DNA of 64,000 bases from Chondrus crispus (lineage: Eukaryota > Rhodophyta > Florideophyceae > Gigartinales > Gigartinaceae), in the NCBI RefSeq assembly GCF_000350225.1, contig NW_005178989.1, positions 53,611 through 117,610 of the forward strand, written 5' to 3'. Both the position numbers and the translations under genes were made by a program. Under the pieces are notes generated by a model. That model did not search any database. It was not told where the DNA came from and saw nothing but the letters and a program-made list of their open reading frames with translations. Shown here in pieces: positions 1 to 10,843 of the stretch; position 1 is the stretch's first letter; the number at the start of each line of letters is the position of its first letter.

Positions 1-50
1 AGCCCCCCTCACCTGCCGCCCGACCATACGTCCCGCTTTATCGCCATCTC

Positions 51-986
51 ATGGCCTTACCATATCTTCCCCCCTCCGCCGCCCGTGTTAAGCATCGTGC
101 ACTTTACGCATCCGTTCTCCGCGAGCTCCCTTCCGCCGTCGAAGCACGTCAGCGCACTTCTCATTCAAAAACCCCTTCACCCCCTTGCGTCTTTATCCTA
201 GATTGGGATGACACGTGTTGCGCGACATCCTTCCTCGAGCGATCCGGCTTCATGGCTGACCTCGATTCCCGCATTGACGAGTTTGCACCAGAGGAGGCTC
301 GTCTTCTCAGAGTTCTTGAACACCGAGTTCTTTCCTTACTCAAGACGGCTGTCAGCCTCGGCACCGTCCTGATCGTCACTAACGCCGGTGACGGATGGGT
401 TGAACTCAGCTCAAGTCGCTTCCTCCCCGCCGTCCGCGCTTTCCTCGAAGCAAACTACCGCTCCATCAACGTCATATCAGCGCGCGCGCGCTACGTGGAT
501 GTGTACCGGGAAGATCCCTTGCAGTGGAAGGCCCGCACTTTTGCCGATGAGCTTGATGCCTTCTACCACGCCTCGTCCCAACCGTTCCAACCGTTACATG
601 TCGTCGTGCTTGGCGACTCTGTTGGCGATCGCTATGCCGCACACGTCGCAGCCTCCGCACTCATTGAGGCGGGCAAACCCATCGTGCTCAAAGTCGTCAA
701 GTTCTTGGAACGCCCTTCCATCGATCAACTCTGCAAGGAGCTCGAGGTCCTCCTCGACCATATCCTTGCCATGACCACATATCAGGGTCCATTCGATGTC
801 TCCATGTACAAGTCTCCGCTCCGTTCCACTCAACCGCACTATCACACCCACGTGAACCCGTCTCCCTCCAAACTTCGGGCGGAGCCTCTATCCCCGTCGT
901 CGATACAACAGCAGCCGTCAGACTCGCTGTCTAACTCTTCACTGGACGCCGCCATCGCTCAAGTATCTCCAATGGCGACATGTTAA
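51..986 (+). CDS. HAD-superfamily hydrolase-like protein
   Basis: A 311-residue uninterrupted frame with an ATG start. The four HAD motifs appear in order: motif I DWDDT at residues 51-55 (nucleophile D51, acid/base D53), motif II ending in VTNA (T110), a motif III lysine near K160 in the QWKARTF segment, and motif IV GDSVGDR at 188-194 (acidic D189 and D193). From family knowledge this predicts a Mg-dependent phosphohydrolase with a Rossmann-like fold. The substrate is unknown, and no large cap domain is evident. DWDDT replaces the commoner DxDGT. The last ~60 residues are Ser/Pro-rich and probably disordered. No signal peptide or membrane segment is seen, so cytosolic or nuclear. The first ATG was chosen because the upstream 50 bases are pyrimidine-rich leader-like DNA. 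The fold is fairly certain; activity is inferred. Confidence 0.82.
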   Translation: MALPYLPPSAARVKHRALYASVLRELPSAVEARQRTSHSKTPSPPCVFILDWDDTCCATSFLERSGFMADLDSRIDEFAPEEARLLRVLEHRVLSLLKTAVSLGTVLIVTNAGDGWVELSSSRFLPAVRAFLEANYRSINVISARARYVDVYREDPLQWKARTFADELDAFYHASSQPFQPLHVVVLGDSVGDRYAAHVAASALIEAGKPIVLKVVKFLERPSIDQLCKELEVLLDHILAMTTYQGPFDVSMYKSPLRSTQPHYHTHVNPSPSKLRAEPLSPSSIQQQPSDSLSNSSLDAAIAQVSPMATC

Positions 987-1343
987 CCACATGCGTGACA
1001 AGCCCCTGTCTCCCACAGCTGCACTGGACAACCATGCCTTTCGTTTTTTTTCTCCTTCACTACTTGGCCATCCCTTGATCTAGGATATTTCGCTCCGGCC
1101 TCTCGCAGCTATGTACAGTTTCGACTTCGATTTGGAATTAAATTTCTTCCTGACTCTACAGCGCCTGTCACGCATCGTTTCGATTCGGCGCTTCTCAAAC
1201 TAATCTTCGCTTCGCTAATTCTCCTTCACATCGTACCCCAACTTCGCTAGTGTCCTAGTTAAGAGCGGTTCAGATCAGCCGTCCGTGTTGTCGCCGCAGA
1301 CCCCCCTTCACCTCGTTTCATCGCACGGCATTCCTTTTGACAT
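987..1343. other. Intergenic spacer between two + strand genes
   Basis: This 357-base spacer is rich in C/T tracts, including a T run near 1,045. It has no open frame of note. It probably holds the 3' end of the HAD gene and the promoter/leader of the following gene. I recognise no specific motif. Confidence 0.5.
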
Positions 1344-3296
1344 TTGCATGTGGTCATGTCTGACAGCGATGCGAGCACAGTACCCCCGCCCAGCTTAGAC
1401 GAGGACAACCTCGCGGGCGTCTCACTTGTATCCGCATCTACAGCTGGCCCACGCCCACCGTGGACTATCTCACAAGAGGAACCATGCCGAGCAAAGACGA
1501 ACTTCCCGGGGGGCGGTAACTGGGGAACGGAGCATTCTCGACGAGCTGGTGACACGAAATTTCAAGAATATGGCTCTCAGACGAAAGCTAGGAATGAGAT
1601 CAAGGCTTCGTCAGTGAAGAATCGATTTGAGCCGATCGCCACTTGCGCACAAAAGGCACCAGGAAAGCATGTACATCGTAAGATGACGCCTGCAGTTAGT
1701 CATGATAGCGAATCCCTAACCACATACCCGTGTCTTGGGAGTTCATCGTCACCTCGTGGCGAGCCATCCGTACCTGAAGTGCCAAAGGTCCTGGCGGAAG
1801 GCCAACCGAAACAGGCCGTCCTCCTCGAGGAAGTTCCCAGTCCTACAGCACGCTTTGAAAGCGGGAATGCGTGTCCATCACAATCAAGAAGGGTCCAGAA
1901 GGCAGCTCACACGACGCCATCGCACCTAGCAAAAAAGGATGCGAGAAAGGGGGCCCCGCAGGGAAGAAAGCCAAAAACGCAGAACAAAGGACAGCATGCT
2001 TGTAAAAGACAGAAGCCCCCCAAATCCACTACGCGAGCAAGAAAGAAATCTCGCGCAAAGATCGGGCCACGTCCGTCTCTTTTCAAAGAGCAGCTATTGC
2101 CTGGAATATCAGCGATCTTCGAACAAGTTCCTGCTCCAACTTTTGAAATGTATGACTCTCGGGAGGCTTACATCATGGAGGAAGCATATTCTTTCCCTCA
2201 TTCAGCAGTTTCTGTTCCGTCGTTCGAGGAGATTGAGAAGGGCACCTCAGAAATCAAGTCGATCGAACTTCTTCAAAAGTTGGCCAGGGAGACGCGGCGT
2301 TCGCCTAGCGTTTCCTTTGAAGATTATACTAACTCCGCCAGGATATCAACTTTTGCTTGTGGGGAGGAAGCAATTGCCTCTATTCCCGTTCAGTTGTTAA
2401 GCAGGAATGACCGATCTATTTCTACAAGTTGTTTGAGGATACAACTCGAGAAGGTTGAAAGAGAAGTCATAAACTTACGGACTCAGCTTGTGATGGAACA
2501 GAACTCAGGTCCTTGCCTCTTTTCGGATGATGTTAAAAATCTTGTGGATAGATCTCGAGTACTAACTTTGGACGGTACAAAGAGTGACAATGCGACGGTG
2601 CTTTGCAATCTTGCCTTGGTCATGTGTTCCAGAATTCCTGCGCGGCTTTCGCGGACAACTCTCCACAGTCTAATGGCGGTTGGTGATATTCAACAGTTTT
2701 TGAATTGTTGCAGGCGAGCGTTCGACTTCATCCAAGGTTATCTTTCTTCAAAGAGAAGCAAGAGTGCAAGGAGGGCGGTAGTTCACGTTTTTCGAAATGT
2801 CATTCTCAAGATTCTTGAGAGCATTTATCACAACTCATTTGCCAGTGAAAAGTGCGACACGTCCACGTTCGAAGTGTTGTTCACTTTCGTTCTCGCTCAG
2901 ATAGATGCAATCTACGAACGCATGTTATCCGTGAAAGCGGAAGTAGATGTGATTTGGAGCTGGACTGTTTCATTTGAAGTCGTCGGTTCTATGGAAAGAG
3001 CTTTTTCCACACTATCGCCATCCTTCTGCCAAATTCTGACGAAAAAACTTGTGGGTAACTTACAAACTATTGGAAAAACAATGCAAATGGGTGAAGAATT
3101 TCCGGACAAATTTTCTGTAGAAGTTATTAGTAATTCAATGGAGGTTGCCATGACCATGGTCATGAGCAGTCACAAAGCTGCAATATCACTTCCGCAATGT
3201 GATCTACTTCACATTGGGCGTCACAATATGCTCATTTCTGAATATGTGTTCTCTCTGGCGTCGTTCGACAGTTCAGCAGAACATGCCTCCCCATAG
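1344..3296 (+). CDS. Orphan 650-residue protein, disordered N-terminus
   Basis: A long uninterrupted frame that I do not recognise. Residues 1-260 are low-complexity and hydrophilic (Ser, Pro, Lys, Arg), with a strongly basic stretch around 195-245 that would suit a nuclear signal or nucleic-acid contact. The segment around residues 365-385 is Leu/Glu/Val-rich and could form a short coiled coil. The C-terminal ~270 residues look globular and alpha-helical, with scattered Cys. There are no membrane spans. A second in-frame ATG at 1,356 (protein beginning MSDSD) is an equally plausible start. Its length, absence of stops, and position close behind the HAD gene on the same strand support a real host gene. 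The C-terminal half is AT-richer than the first. Confidence 0.7.
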   Translation: MHVVMSDSDASTVPPPSLDEDNLAGVSLVSASTAGPRPPWTISQEEPCRAKTNFPGGGNWGTEHSRRAGDTKFQEYGSQTKARNEIKASSVKNRFEPIATCAQKAPGKHVHRKMTPAVSHDSESLTTYPCLGSSSSPRGEPSVPEVPKVLAEGQPKQAVLLEEVPSPTARFESGNACPSQSRRVQKAAHTTPSHLAKKDARKGAPQGRKPKTQNKGQHACKRQKPPKSTTRARKKSRAKIGPRPSLFKEQLLPGISAIFEQVPAPTFEMYDSREAYIMEEAYSFPHSAVSVPSFEEIEKGTSEIKSIELLQKLARETRRSPSVSFEDYTNSARISTFACGEEAIASIPVQLLSRNDRSISTSCLRIQLEKVEREVINLRTQLVMEQNSGPCLFSDDVKNLVDRSRVLTLDGTKSDNATVLCNLALVMCSRIPARLSRTTLHSLMAVGDIQQFLNCCRRAFDFIQGYLSSKRSKSARRAVVHVFRNVILKILESIYHNSFASEKCDTSTFEVLFTFVLAQIDAIYERMLSVKAEVDVIWSWTVSFEVVGSMERAFSTLSPSFCQILTKKLVGNLQTIGKTMQMGEEFPDKFSVEVISNSMEVAMTMVMSSHKAAISLPQCDLLHIGRHNMLISEYVFSLASFDSSAEHASP

Positions 3297-5736
3297 TATC
3301 GTAGCCAAACGAAGATGTATAGTTTTATCACGTGAGTAGATATGTAAAAAGGACACATTCAGGCAGGAGTTTACTTTTCAATTATTGTAAGATGTGCCGT
3401 GCCTACAGAGACTCGACTGGTTCATCGGCGTAAGGTCAGGCGTGCATCTACGAAATCGTGATTGTAATAATGACCTAATCGTAGGGCAAAATGATGTTCC
3501 TTGTTCCAAGGCGGGTTATGAACTGGACAATGTGAACCTAGAAGAAGGCATGCACAGGCAGTGCTATACATGCAATGAATGAAAGACGCATTTGAATTAT
3601 TGTAAGTATACCTCTTAGTTGCTTTGAAAGGTCCAAAAAGGGCGGATATCCGAATATCAAGATCTTCCAACTCTGAGGGTAAAAAGGATGATCGAGCAGG
3701 CGGAGATTATTTTGGAAGGGAAGAAGCAGACAAACCTTTTACCAAGCTCGAGTTTCTTCCAGCTCATTTCTGAATTTTTGATTATTTAACAAATAAATAT
3801 CATGATTGGAACCCATATATCAATGGTTATAAACTACACCGCTCTGTTTTTTGTAGTCAATGATGCGATGGAAATGCTCCAGAGATGTGCAGGTGCCTGT
3901 CGATTTTATGGCATATCCCTTTTGGCTTTCGCTCAATATCCATCTCATTTCGTGAATCGACCTTTGTCGTGCGGTGTAATTCTACTTGTTTCTACGCGAG
4001 TTCATGAAGAATGCGTGGCAAAATAAAGAGGTAGCAACCCTTCCTGTATGAGAATTTGTTCGGACCGGGACCGAAAGTTCTATGCTTTGACCTTTCTGTT
4101 TGATTCTGTAAATTCGGCACTCATTAAATAAATAACGGAGGTAGCCCTTCTCCCGAATCTAAATCATTACTTCCTAGTCTCAAACTGCGGTCGCTCATTT
4201 CAAACACTGGCAAGCCTCCAAGGCCGAACAAGAGCATTTGAATGGGAATTGGGAGATCGGCTCTTCTCAGAGAATAAAAGTCGTTTAGACGATAACGAGG
4301 ATAAAATGTACGTTTCTTAATATGTATAATTCGTAAAGCATTCATAGAATCGTTAAATGTAGTCTTGTGGACGTTTCGAAAAGCTGAACGGATATTCGGT
4401 CAAGCATTACTCGTTGGCTCAAAATGTGGAGTTGATGCATCTTACTGCATCGTTGATCTCGAAAAGATGTGCAACGCAGTATCGCATGAAAGTGCGTCTT
4501 GATATGCCTCAGGGGGGGAGGCAGTGTTTCTGCACATTGCAGTCACATTCAGAGAATCTCCGTAACTGCAGAAGAAATTTGAATTGCCACCATCATTCCC
4601 TATGTACAAAATAGTGTACGTGTTCGAGGTTGTGAAGTGCACATCGCATGTTCCAGTCCTCGGAAACTTCCACTAACCAACGCCAGCAAGGCATAATTCC
4701 CACTGGATACTTATTTCAATAATATCACATGATGTTGAGCAGTCCATATCAAAGTGCTGGGTTTGTCCAAAGTAAATTATCCAAGTCTTGAATTGGCTGT
4801 GACAACTCAACATTGGCGATGTAAGAGTATACCGTTAACCGCGAGACATAGACCGATGCATAGGAATCTACTGTCCATTGCAGTCGCAGCGGTTTGTCCG
4901 AAGGCCGGTGAAGAGTTGGAGAAAAGCCATTTCACTGTGGTGAAGGTGAAAGAGGTATCAAAAATGAATCTCGCAGATTGCAATCCACAAGAAGAATATG
5001 CATGGATACGCCGATGCATGATTGAAGAAAAAGGCAGTCTACAAGTAGTTCTTCATTAAAACTTCATGCTTAGAGCCCGTGACCAGGACGGTGGCACGCT
5101 ACGAGCCAATTCATATGGAATAGAAGCGCCTCAGTGGAAGGAGAGAGGGCCGGGTGCGGACTTTCGTTCTAAGGGTTAGTCTATAACTTCCAGAGGCTAT
5201 GATACTTGGCTATAGCCCTAGAGTACGACTCCAACTTGAGATATATGGTTCTCGAAAAGAACTGCACCATTCATGTACTGTCGCCCCCAAAAACGAACAG
5301 CAACGTCTCTCGGTGGGCCTTTCTGCCTGCGCACGTAACCATTGGCCGACGCAGTACTCCAACCTCTCCACGAAACGGACATCGAAAGTGCAATCAGTCT
5401 GTGTAGACTCCGCAGTTCAACAACGGATGCGTGTAATTGCACCGCCGCCCTGCAGAGGTGCACCTACTTGCATCCTCCACTTCCTTGCATCCTCTGTTCT
5501 CGTGATACATACCCTCATGCTGTATGAGACCATTTTCAACATCTTTTTCCAGAATTTTGCCCGATGAGAGATCCTGACCCACGGCTGAGAGGTACACGGC
5601 CGAGGCTGGTCAGATTCTAGAGACAACTGCGCCTCCTCCCAGTGATAAAGCTAGCGATACAGTTCTTTTTGAAAAGTCCAAGGACCCTTCTCAAGACGTC
5701 AAGTCGGGATAACCAATTGTGAGTTTCTTTGATGGA
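3297..5736. other. Gene-free stretch, short broken frames only
   Basis: Moderately AT-rich DNA with no frame longer than about 120 codons and none resembling a known family. The first 100 bases are probably the 3' flank of the preceding gene. A 101-codon frame at 4,754-5,059 (+) has a hydrophilic composition but no recognisable motif. I see nothing else to support. Confidence 0.5.
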
Positions 5737-5802
5737 CTCTTCCCCCTCAGAAAAAGACTGGTATTTTTAACTGAAGTACCAGTCTTTTCTAAAGGGAAAG
5801 AG
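5737..5802. repeat. Foldback hairpin, ~25-bp arms
   Basis: Left arm CTCTTCCCCCTCAGAAAA continues into AGACTGGTA. The right arm begins TACCAGTCTTTTCT and ends AAAGGGAAAGAG. Apart from a small internal mismatch and indel, the arms pair over about 25 bases around a loop of about 13. No coding context is present. It could be a remnant of a foldback or MITE element, or a structured transcript. Confidence 0.6.
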
Positions 5803-6748
5803 CACCCACACATCGGAACGCATGATTTCTCAACATGAAACTGCCCGCCGCATAAAAAAAACGATACCGTTCATGAGATCAATGAACAATTTTCAGAATG
5901 AGTTAATGGCTGCAAAAACGATTCCCAGGTTGGAGATTTATGGGTATAAGGATTCGATCACCCCGTAGTGATAACTGTTATATCCGTGTCTTTATTTATA
6001 CGTACCGGAAAGTTCATTTAAATTTCACCGATTATCTTAAGAGGAGGCGTAGGTCCTCTCAAGCGTCAAGCGTCGAAGTGAAAATAGTGCGATCCTTACC
6101 CTCATAAGACCCAGTCCTCGCGCACAGGTCCTTCTGAAATTGTGTACCATCTTGAGCGTCTCGATGGAGAACAAATCAGAGAGAACATTCAGTTTGATTG
6201 GGCTCCATGGGCACGGGCTCCAGAGCCTACGCTGAAAGTGTCACCAGCCGGTGCACTACAGGGCGGAATCACCTTCGTCCAGCTCACAGTCGGATTCTCG
6301 TCTTCTCCCATCTCGATTTCGACGACAGAAATACGTCGTAGAGGACCCTAATCTGGTAACTCGAACTCTAGACTCTACCCATTTTAGTATCTGTCCGTTC
6401 GGCTATCTTGCAATCGGCTCTATATAAACCGACCCGACCTCTGTTCTTACGGACAGAGGAAATCACTCTCAACCGACCTGGCTATCCGACCCCACTTTCG
6501 CGATCATCATCCCGATCTCTGCGGCCGCCATTCCCGCCGTCACTCCTCCATTCATTCTCATCTGAACCGTACAATTTACACAAAAGCAGATGGCAAAAGA
6601 GTCCAATTCCAAACTTTAAAATATCGGACACCCAGATCCACGGAAACTACACAATCTACGTGTGCAACCATACATGCTTTGCAGTGCCCAGCGTTAGAAA
6701 ATGAACGGAGTGACTTGCTTTTTTTGGGTCTTGGTTGCAAAGCGGTTC
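5803..6748. other. Gene-free stretch
   Basis: No frame above 100 codons and no recognisable motif. A T7 run near 6,720 and an 11-T run at 6,750-6,760 border the LINE tail that follows. Confidence 0.45.
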
Positions 6749-7080
6749 CTTTTTTTTTTTGTGAGGGGCTAGAGTTAATTCCTCTCCAACCCGGAAAGCC
6801 CTTTTAGTTCGGGCTCTCCTTCCCCAACTAAGGACCCCAGTATCTGAAGCGGTTTTCGAAGTATTCTAGCTCTCCATTCTTCCCTGTCTGTAAGTGAGCT
6901 CCCCTCCGTGCTGTGCGGGCGCCGCATGTGAAAAAATGAGAGACTGTGTCTTCTGCGTCACAGAGCCGGCAGGTTCTGTTTCCTAGGTTAAGAATGCCCC
7001 TCAATGGTTGGAATAGGGCACAGCATCCGGTTCTTATATTGGACACACTTGGGTTCGCAAGTTGGGGCTCTAAGGGTTAA
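6749..7080 (-). mobile_element. 3' tail of a non-LTR retrotransposon (LINE)
   Basis: On the minus strand the frame 7,046-6,828 encodes a zinc-binding element typical of the C-terminus of non-LTR reverse transcriptases (zf-RVT type). The motif is CRLCDAEDTVSHFFTC, i.e. C-x2-C-x7-H-x3-C. It is preceded by a TGCCALFQPL segment that matches the usual lead-in. The frame ends at 6,828. About 70 bases further on the minus strand there is an 11-A tract (T11 on +, 6,750-6,760), as expected for a LINE poly(A) tail. The piece is 5'-truncated, which is normal for LINE insertions. Nothing of the RT catalytic core remains. Confidence 0.6.
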
Positions 7081-7147
7081 TGAGAATTTTTGCCGCACCC
7101 CCCTTTCCTTCCGGTGATCTAACTACGTGCCTTTTATTGAAATCTTG

Positions 7148-7249
7148 GTCGCTACTTAAAACAATCTAGTGGAGACTAGGCCGCAATATAGTATCCGATA
7201 GTCGCTACTTAGAACAAGACAGTTGAGACTAGACCACAATTTTAGTATC
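7148..7249. repeat. Two-unit tandem duplication, 53-bp period
   Basis: Units at 7,148-7,195 and 7,201-7,249 both begin GTCGCTACTTA and end TTAGTATC or ATAGTATC. They share most intervening bases with several substitutions, so this is an old local duplication. Confidence 0.7.
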
Positions 7250-7878
7250 AATGCAATCAAAAATATATCTGCAAGGATTGCTTATTTCGTTGCTTTCAAT
7301 CTCCCGTCCATCCGTTTTAGTAAACCGGGTACTGTGCTCCTTCTTTCCCATTCCTTCAGGTATAACTAAGAAACTGTGTTTTATTTATATGTCAGTCTTT
7401 AGAAGTATAGGAGATTTAGCCCACTGGTCAATACACGCAGTACGTTTACACAAAGTATAAATGAAAAAGCATCCATATTTTTTGTTTGTAATCTCAATAT
7501 TAAGGAGCAGCCCGAAACATATTTTTGTTTCAAAAAGGGCCAGCGTCGCGATAAATGGGCCACAGCAGGGAAGATTTTAACGTATCTCTAGTGTCTAGCT
7601 GACAATTAAAAATCCTCAACTGAGCACACGTGTTTTCGCCGTTTGAGCGGCATGAGCCTGACTCCCTTTACGAGCGATGGGAAGGCCCTTCCGCCAAACG
7701 CAACACACACTCATTGTAGCGGGAACTCTCGAACGGAACTGAACTTCAAGCTGATGGAACTGATGTTCTTTCTTTCTGCTAACATTATAACTCTCCTCTA
7801 CTTATACTATTTGCTGCAGTGTAAGGCTCACTCTCCTATAACTCTCCTGGTGTGCGACATGAAATAATATTTCTTGTC
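7250..7878. other. Gene-free stretch
   Basis: AT-rich. The only frames are 60-75 codons long with no motif. Nothing recognised. Confidence 0.45.
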
Positions 7879-7942
7879 TATGCAATATTCGTGCACTCTC
7901 CCTGGCTCATTATGCAATATTCGTGCACTCTCCCTGAATCAT
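7879..7942. repeat. Near-perfect 32-bp tandem duplication
   Basis: Units 7,879-7,910 and 7,911-7,942 both start TATGCAATATTCGTGCAC and differ only near their ends (GGCTCAT versus GAATCAT). This is a recent slip or unequal-exchange event. Confidence 0.85.
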
Positions 7943-8496
7943 TTAGAATAATAATTTGAGAGTCACATATGACACGTTGCACTCATGATCCATAAGGAAT
8001 CGCAGTTAATAGTACTGTCTAGACGACCGGCAGCTTGCCTCATATGAGGTCAAATTCTCCACTGTAACAATGATACAAACATACAGATTTTCGTAAGTTT
8101 AGAACAAAAAGAGCACAATGATTATAAATTTCAACCTTGAACGGCTATATGTACCATTACAAACAGCTAATTAGTAACTGGAAAGTCAACTCAGTGGTCT
8201 GGACGGATCCCTGAGTTAAAGAAGTCGAGTTTCAACTCCGCGCTGAGCACTATAGTTGTCGGAAAATCCCTTCGGATATCTCCATGGTTCATGTTTGTGA
8301 CGTGCAGCCCGAGATGATTTACAGCGCCAACTTGATCATGAGATTGATTAGGGTGGCATCTCATAAAGGGGCATTCTCAAATGGCTGCAAGTCTGCCAAG
8401 CAAGTATTTAGACGCAGAATAGAGCCATAGGGGGCAAAAGATGTTTTCATCTTTTTGTGCTCTATTGTGCTCAAATCCTAGCCAATGTAGTCAGTT
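7943..8496. other. Downstream flank of piggyBac copy A
   Basis: No gene. It holds GCCTCATATGAGGTCA at 8,037-8,052. An almost identical 16-mer occurs at 10,783-10,798, just downstream of the second piggyBac copy. This suggests a shared element end or 3' region. Confidence 0.4.
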
Positions 8497-10633
8497 TTAA
8501 AGACTGACAGCAGCTGTAGCACTAGCAGTATTTATCTTTGTAAATAGGATCGTGACGTTCGTGGATGTATTTCTAAAAACAGTTACGCCCAGTCTGGTGG
8601 TGACATTCATATACTTCTTTGTCAAGGTAGAACTTGCAGGCAGTGCAACTAAGCTTTGATTTTCTGGTACCTTTTCAAATATTGCATCTGGATTGACAAA
8701 GAATACAAGTCTCCTCTCCAGATGCATTTTGCGCTTGCGAATGGTTGGATTCAAGTGTGTACCGATTCCACTGCTAGAGCCTATATCTTCTTCTTCAGCA
8801 GCACTGTCTGATTCTCTCAGATGTAATGATGTACGATCATATTTGTTGCCACTCAACTGGTCAGCAGGCTCACAATAAAACTGATTAGGAAAAATCTTGG
8901 AACCATCTCTTTTTGAACCTGCATATAGGTTCCATGCATCCGCGATGCAAAGAGCCGGAAACGAAGTGTTGACACGCATGGACCACTCCTTTACCTCAAA
9001 CATCTTTGCCGGTCCGCGATTATCGTGACAAAATTTCTTGTGTCGGTCTATCTGAAAGTAAGTCTCATAATATTACTTGCAGACTGAGGGAATGCGGATA
9101 CACAATTCCTCTTGTCTTGTTTAACCATGGCGTGTACGCCATCTCTCGCGATTGATTGGAGTTCCGCCATTCGTTGTTCCAACAGAGCTAATATAGTATC
9201 TTCGGTCTCTATCGACCCACATCACTGCCATAAGGTGAAGTTCAGGTACCGGCTTGGAAACTAGTCTGATGTGCTCTCTCTTTTCAGCAATCTCCAAATG
9301 AGAAAGATATTTCATCGGATATGTTTTAGTAGATGTCTTTACAACGCCTGGGAATCTTAGACCTCTCTCATAGAGTGATTCGGCCGCGTGCACAGATGCC
9401 AAGTATGACTTCGCACAGAAAACATGATTAGTATGAAACAAAACTGTAACAATCTCAAGGTCAAGGCCGTTCAGTGTAAGTAGTCACTTTCACAAATCTT
9501 CAATGCAGTGTATTCAGCTGAGACGACGTTCTCAATTCTTATTTTGACTCCAATTTTTCCGCATGCAGAAGTCTTCAGTTCACATCCATTCTCTGGTTTC
9601 CGGTCCATAACAACATAATGAGGAATTCCATGTTCTATCTCCCCTTATTCCATACCAGCGTTATATACTGTCAAAACATATATGTTTTGTGATTACATCA
9701 CATAAGATGATCGATGATCATTGATTGAGACAATAAAGTCTCTGATCATACCCCTATCTGCTATTCGAGTCAGCTGGAAAACTGAACATGGCATTCTGAC
9801 GAAGCTCGTCGCATCTTGTGGGGGAGATGATGTTTCCGAGTTGAGGTTGCGGGAGATATCTGCTGGATCCCGGCAAGCACCAAAGAGATCTTTAACTGCT
9901 GAATTCAATCCGAGTCACAAGAATCAACACCCCAACATTTTCAAAATTTCACCTCTAGTCCTCTTGATTGCAACTAGTTGTTGGTGTAGGAAACTATTAG
10001 CGCTAGGTGTTCCTGTGGGAACATCCACATGAAATAGTCCATTAGATGCATTTGAGATGGACTGTGACCACGGGATATAATCTCATCAATCGGTCAAATC
10101 ACCTTCTATATTCTCGGCGGTATCATACCATTTAATTGCATCCAGACCTGTTCACGTTTCCAGGCCCGGTCGTGGACGTTCACTGAGCTATCCTGCGAAT
10201 CGATTTCGTCACTCTCGGAGAGCCTCGTACTCGGGCTGAGTGCTCCTTCCAGTGGTGTCACACGGTCCTCCGTAGGTTGTGGTTGCGCGTAATCTTCCGT
10301 TTCTTGGTGGATATGATCTTCAGAGCCGTCATCAATCAGGTCCATCACTTCACCAGCCTTGATGTTCGCTATGCGGAGCGTGACTTCCTTGAGGCCATCT
10401 GGTAGTTCTCATTTGGACCTGACTGAAGTGACACGACGACCCTTGATTTTGTCGGTTTTCATGCCGATGACAGTTCCCATGACCGATTTGATCTTCCAGG
10501 CAGCTCCATGGTTTCGACGACATTTGCTCAGAGATGTGAGCAGTCTTGCACGAGTGTGGACGCGGGTACTTGCAATAATACGAGCATCATTGACGATCAC
10601 CATTTTGAAGAAAATTAGGGAAAAGGAAGACAA
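8497..10633 (-). pseudogene. piggyBac-type transposase pseudogene, copy A
   Basis: Read on the minus strand from about 10,633. The N-terminal part contains WKIKSVMGTVIG, a Lys/Arg-rich segment and an acidic Ser/Glu tract. Next comes the piggyBac lead-in (DYFMWMFPQEHL, then an NN-QL segment; 10.05-9.9 kb). A remnant matching the FNDHR region follows near 9,710. The core piece at 9,441-9,121 has AESLYERGLRFPGVVKT and LMAVMWVDRDRRYYISS, hallmarks of the DDE_Tnp_1_7 catalytic region. The final piece (9,003-8,497) has VKEWSMRVN and AWNLY, with a Cys/His finger remnant in another frame. There are many frameshifts and stops, including an in-frame TGA at 10,409. It is not functional. It lies in the same orientation as copy B, with only 210 bases between them. 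Confidence 0.72.
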
Positions 10634-10843
10634 AGTTGTTGAGTATGGCAGACTGAGATACGGAATTGAATGTTTTCTGGTTTGAAAATATTTCGTACTG
10701 TAGCTGTATTCTGTTCACTACAGTAGCCATAAGCCATAAATTTCTGCAATTTTTTGAATTGCAAAAGCCCGCCTAAAAACTGGCCTAATATGAGGTCATT
10801 TGTCATCTAGACACTAGAGCGATAAAAAGCGGCATGTAGTGCT

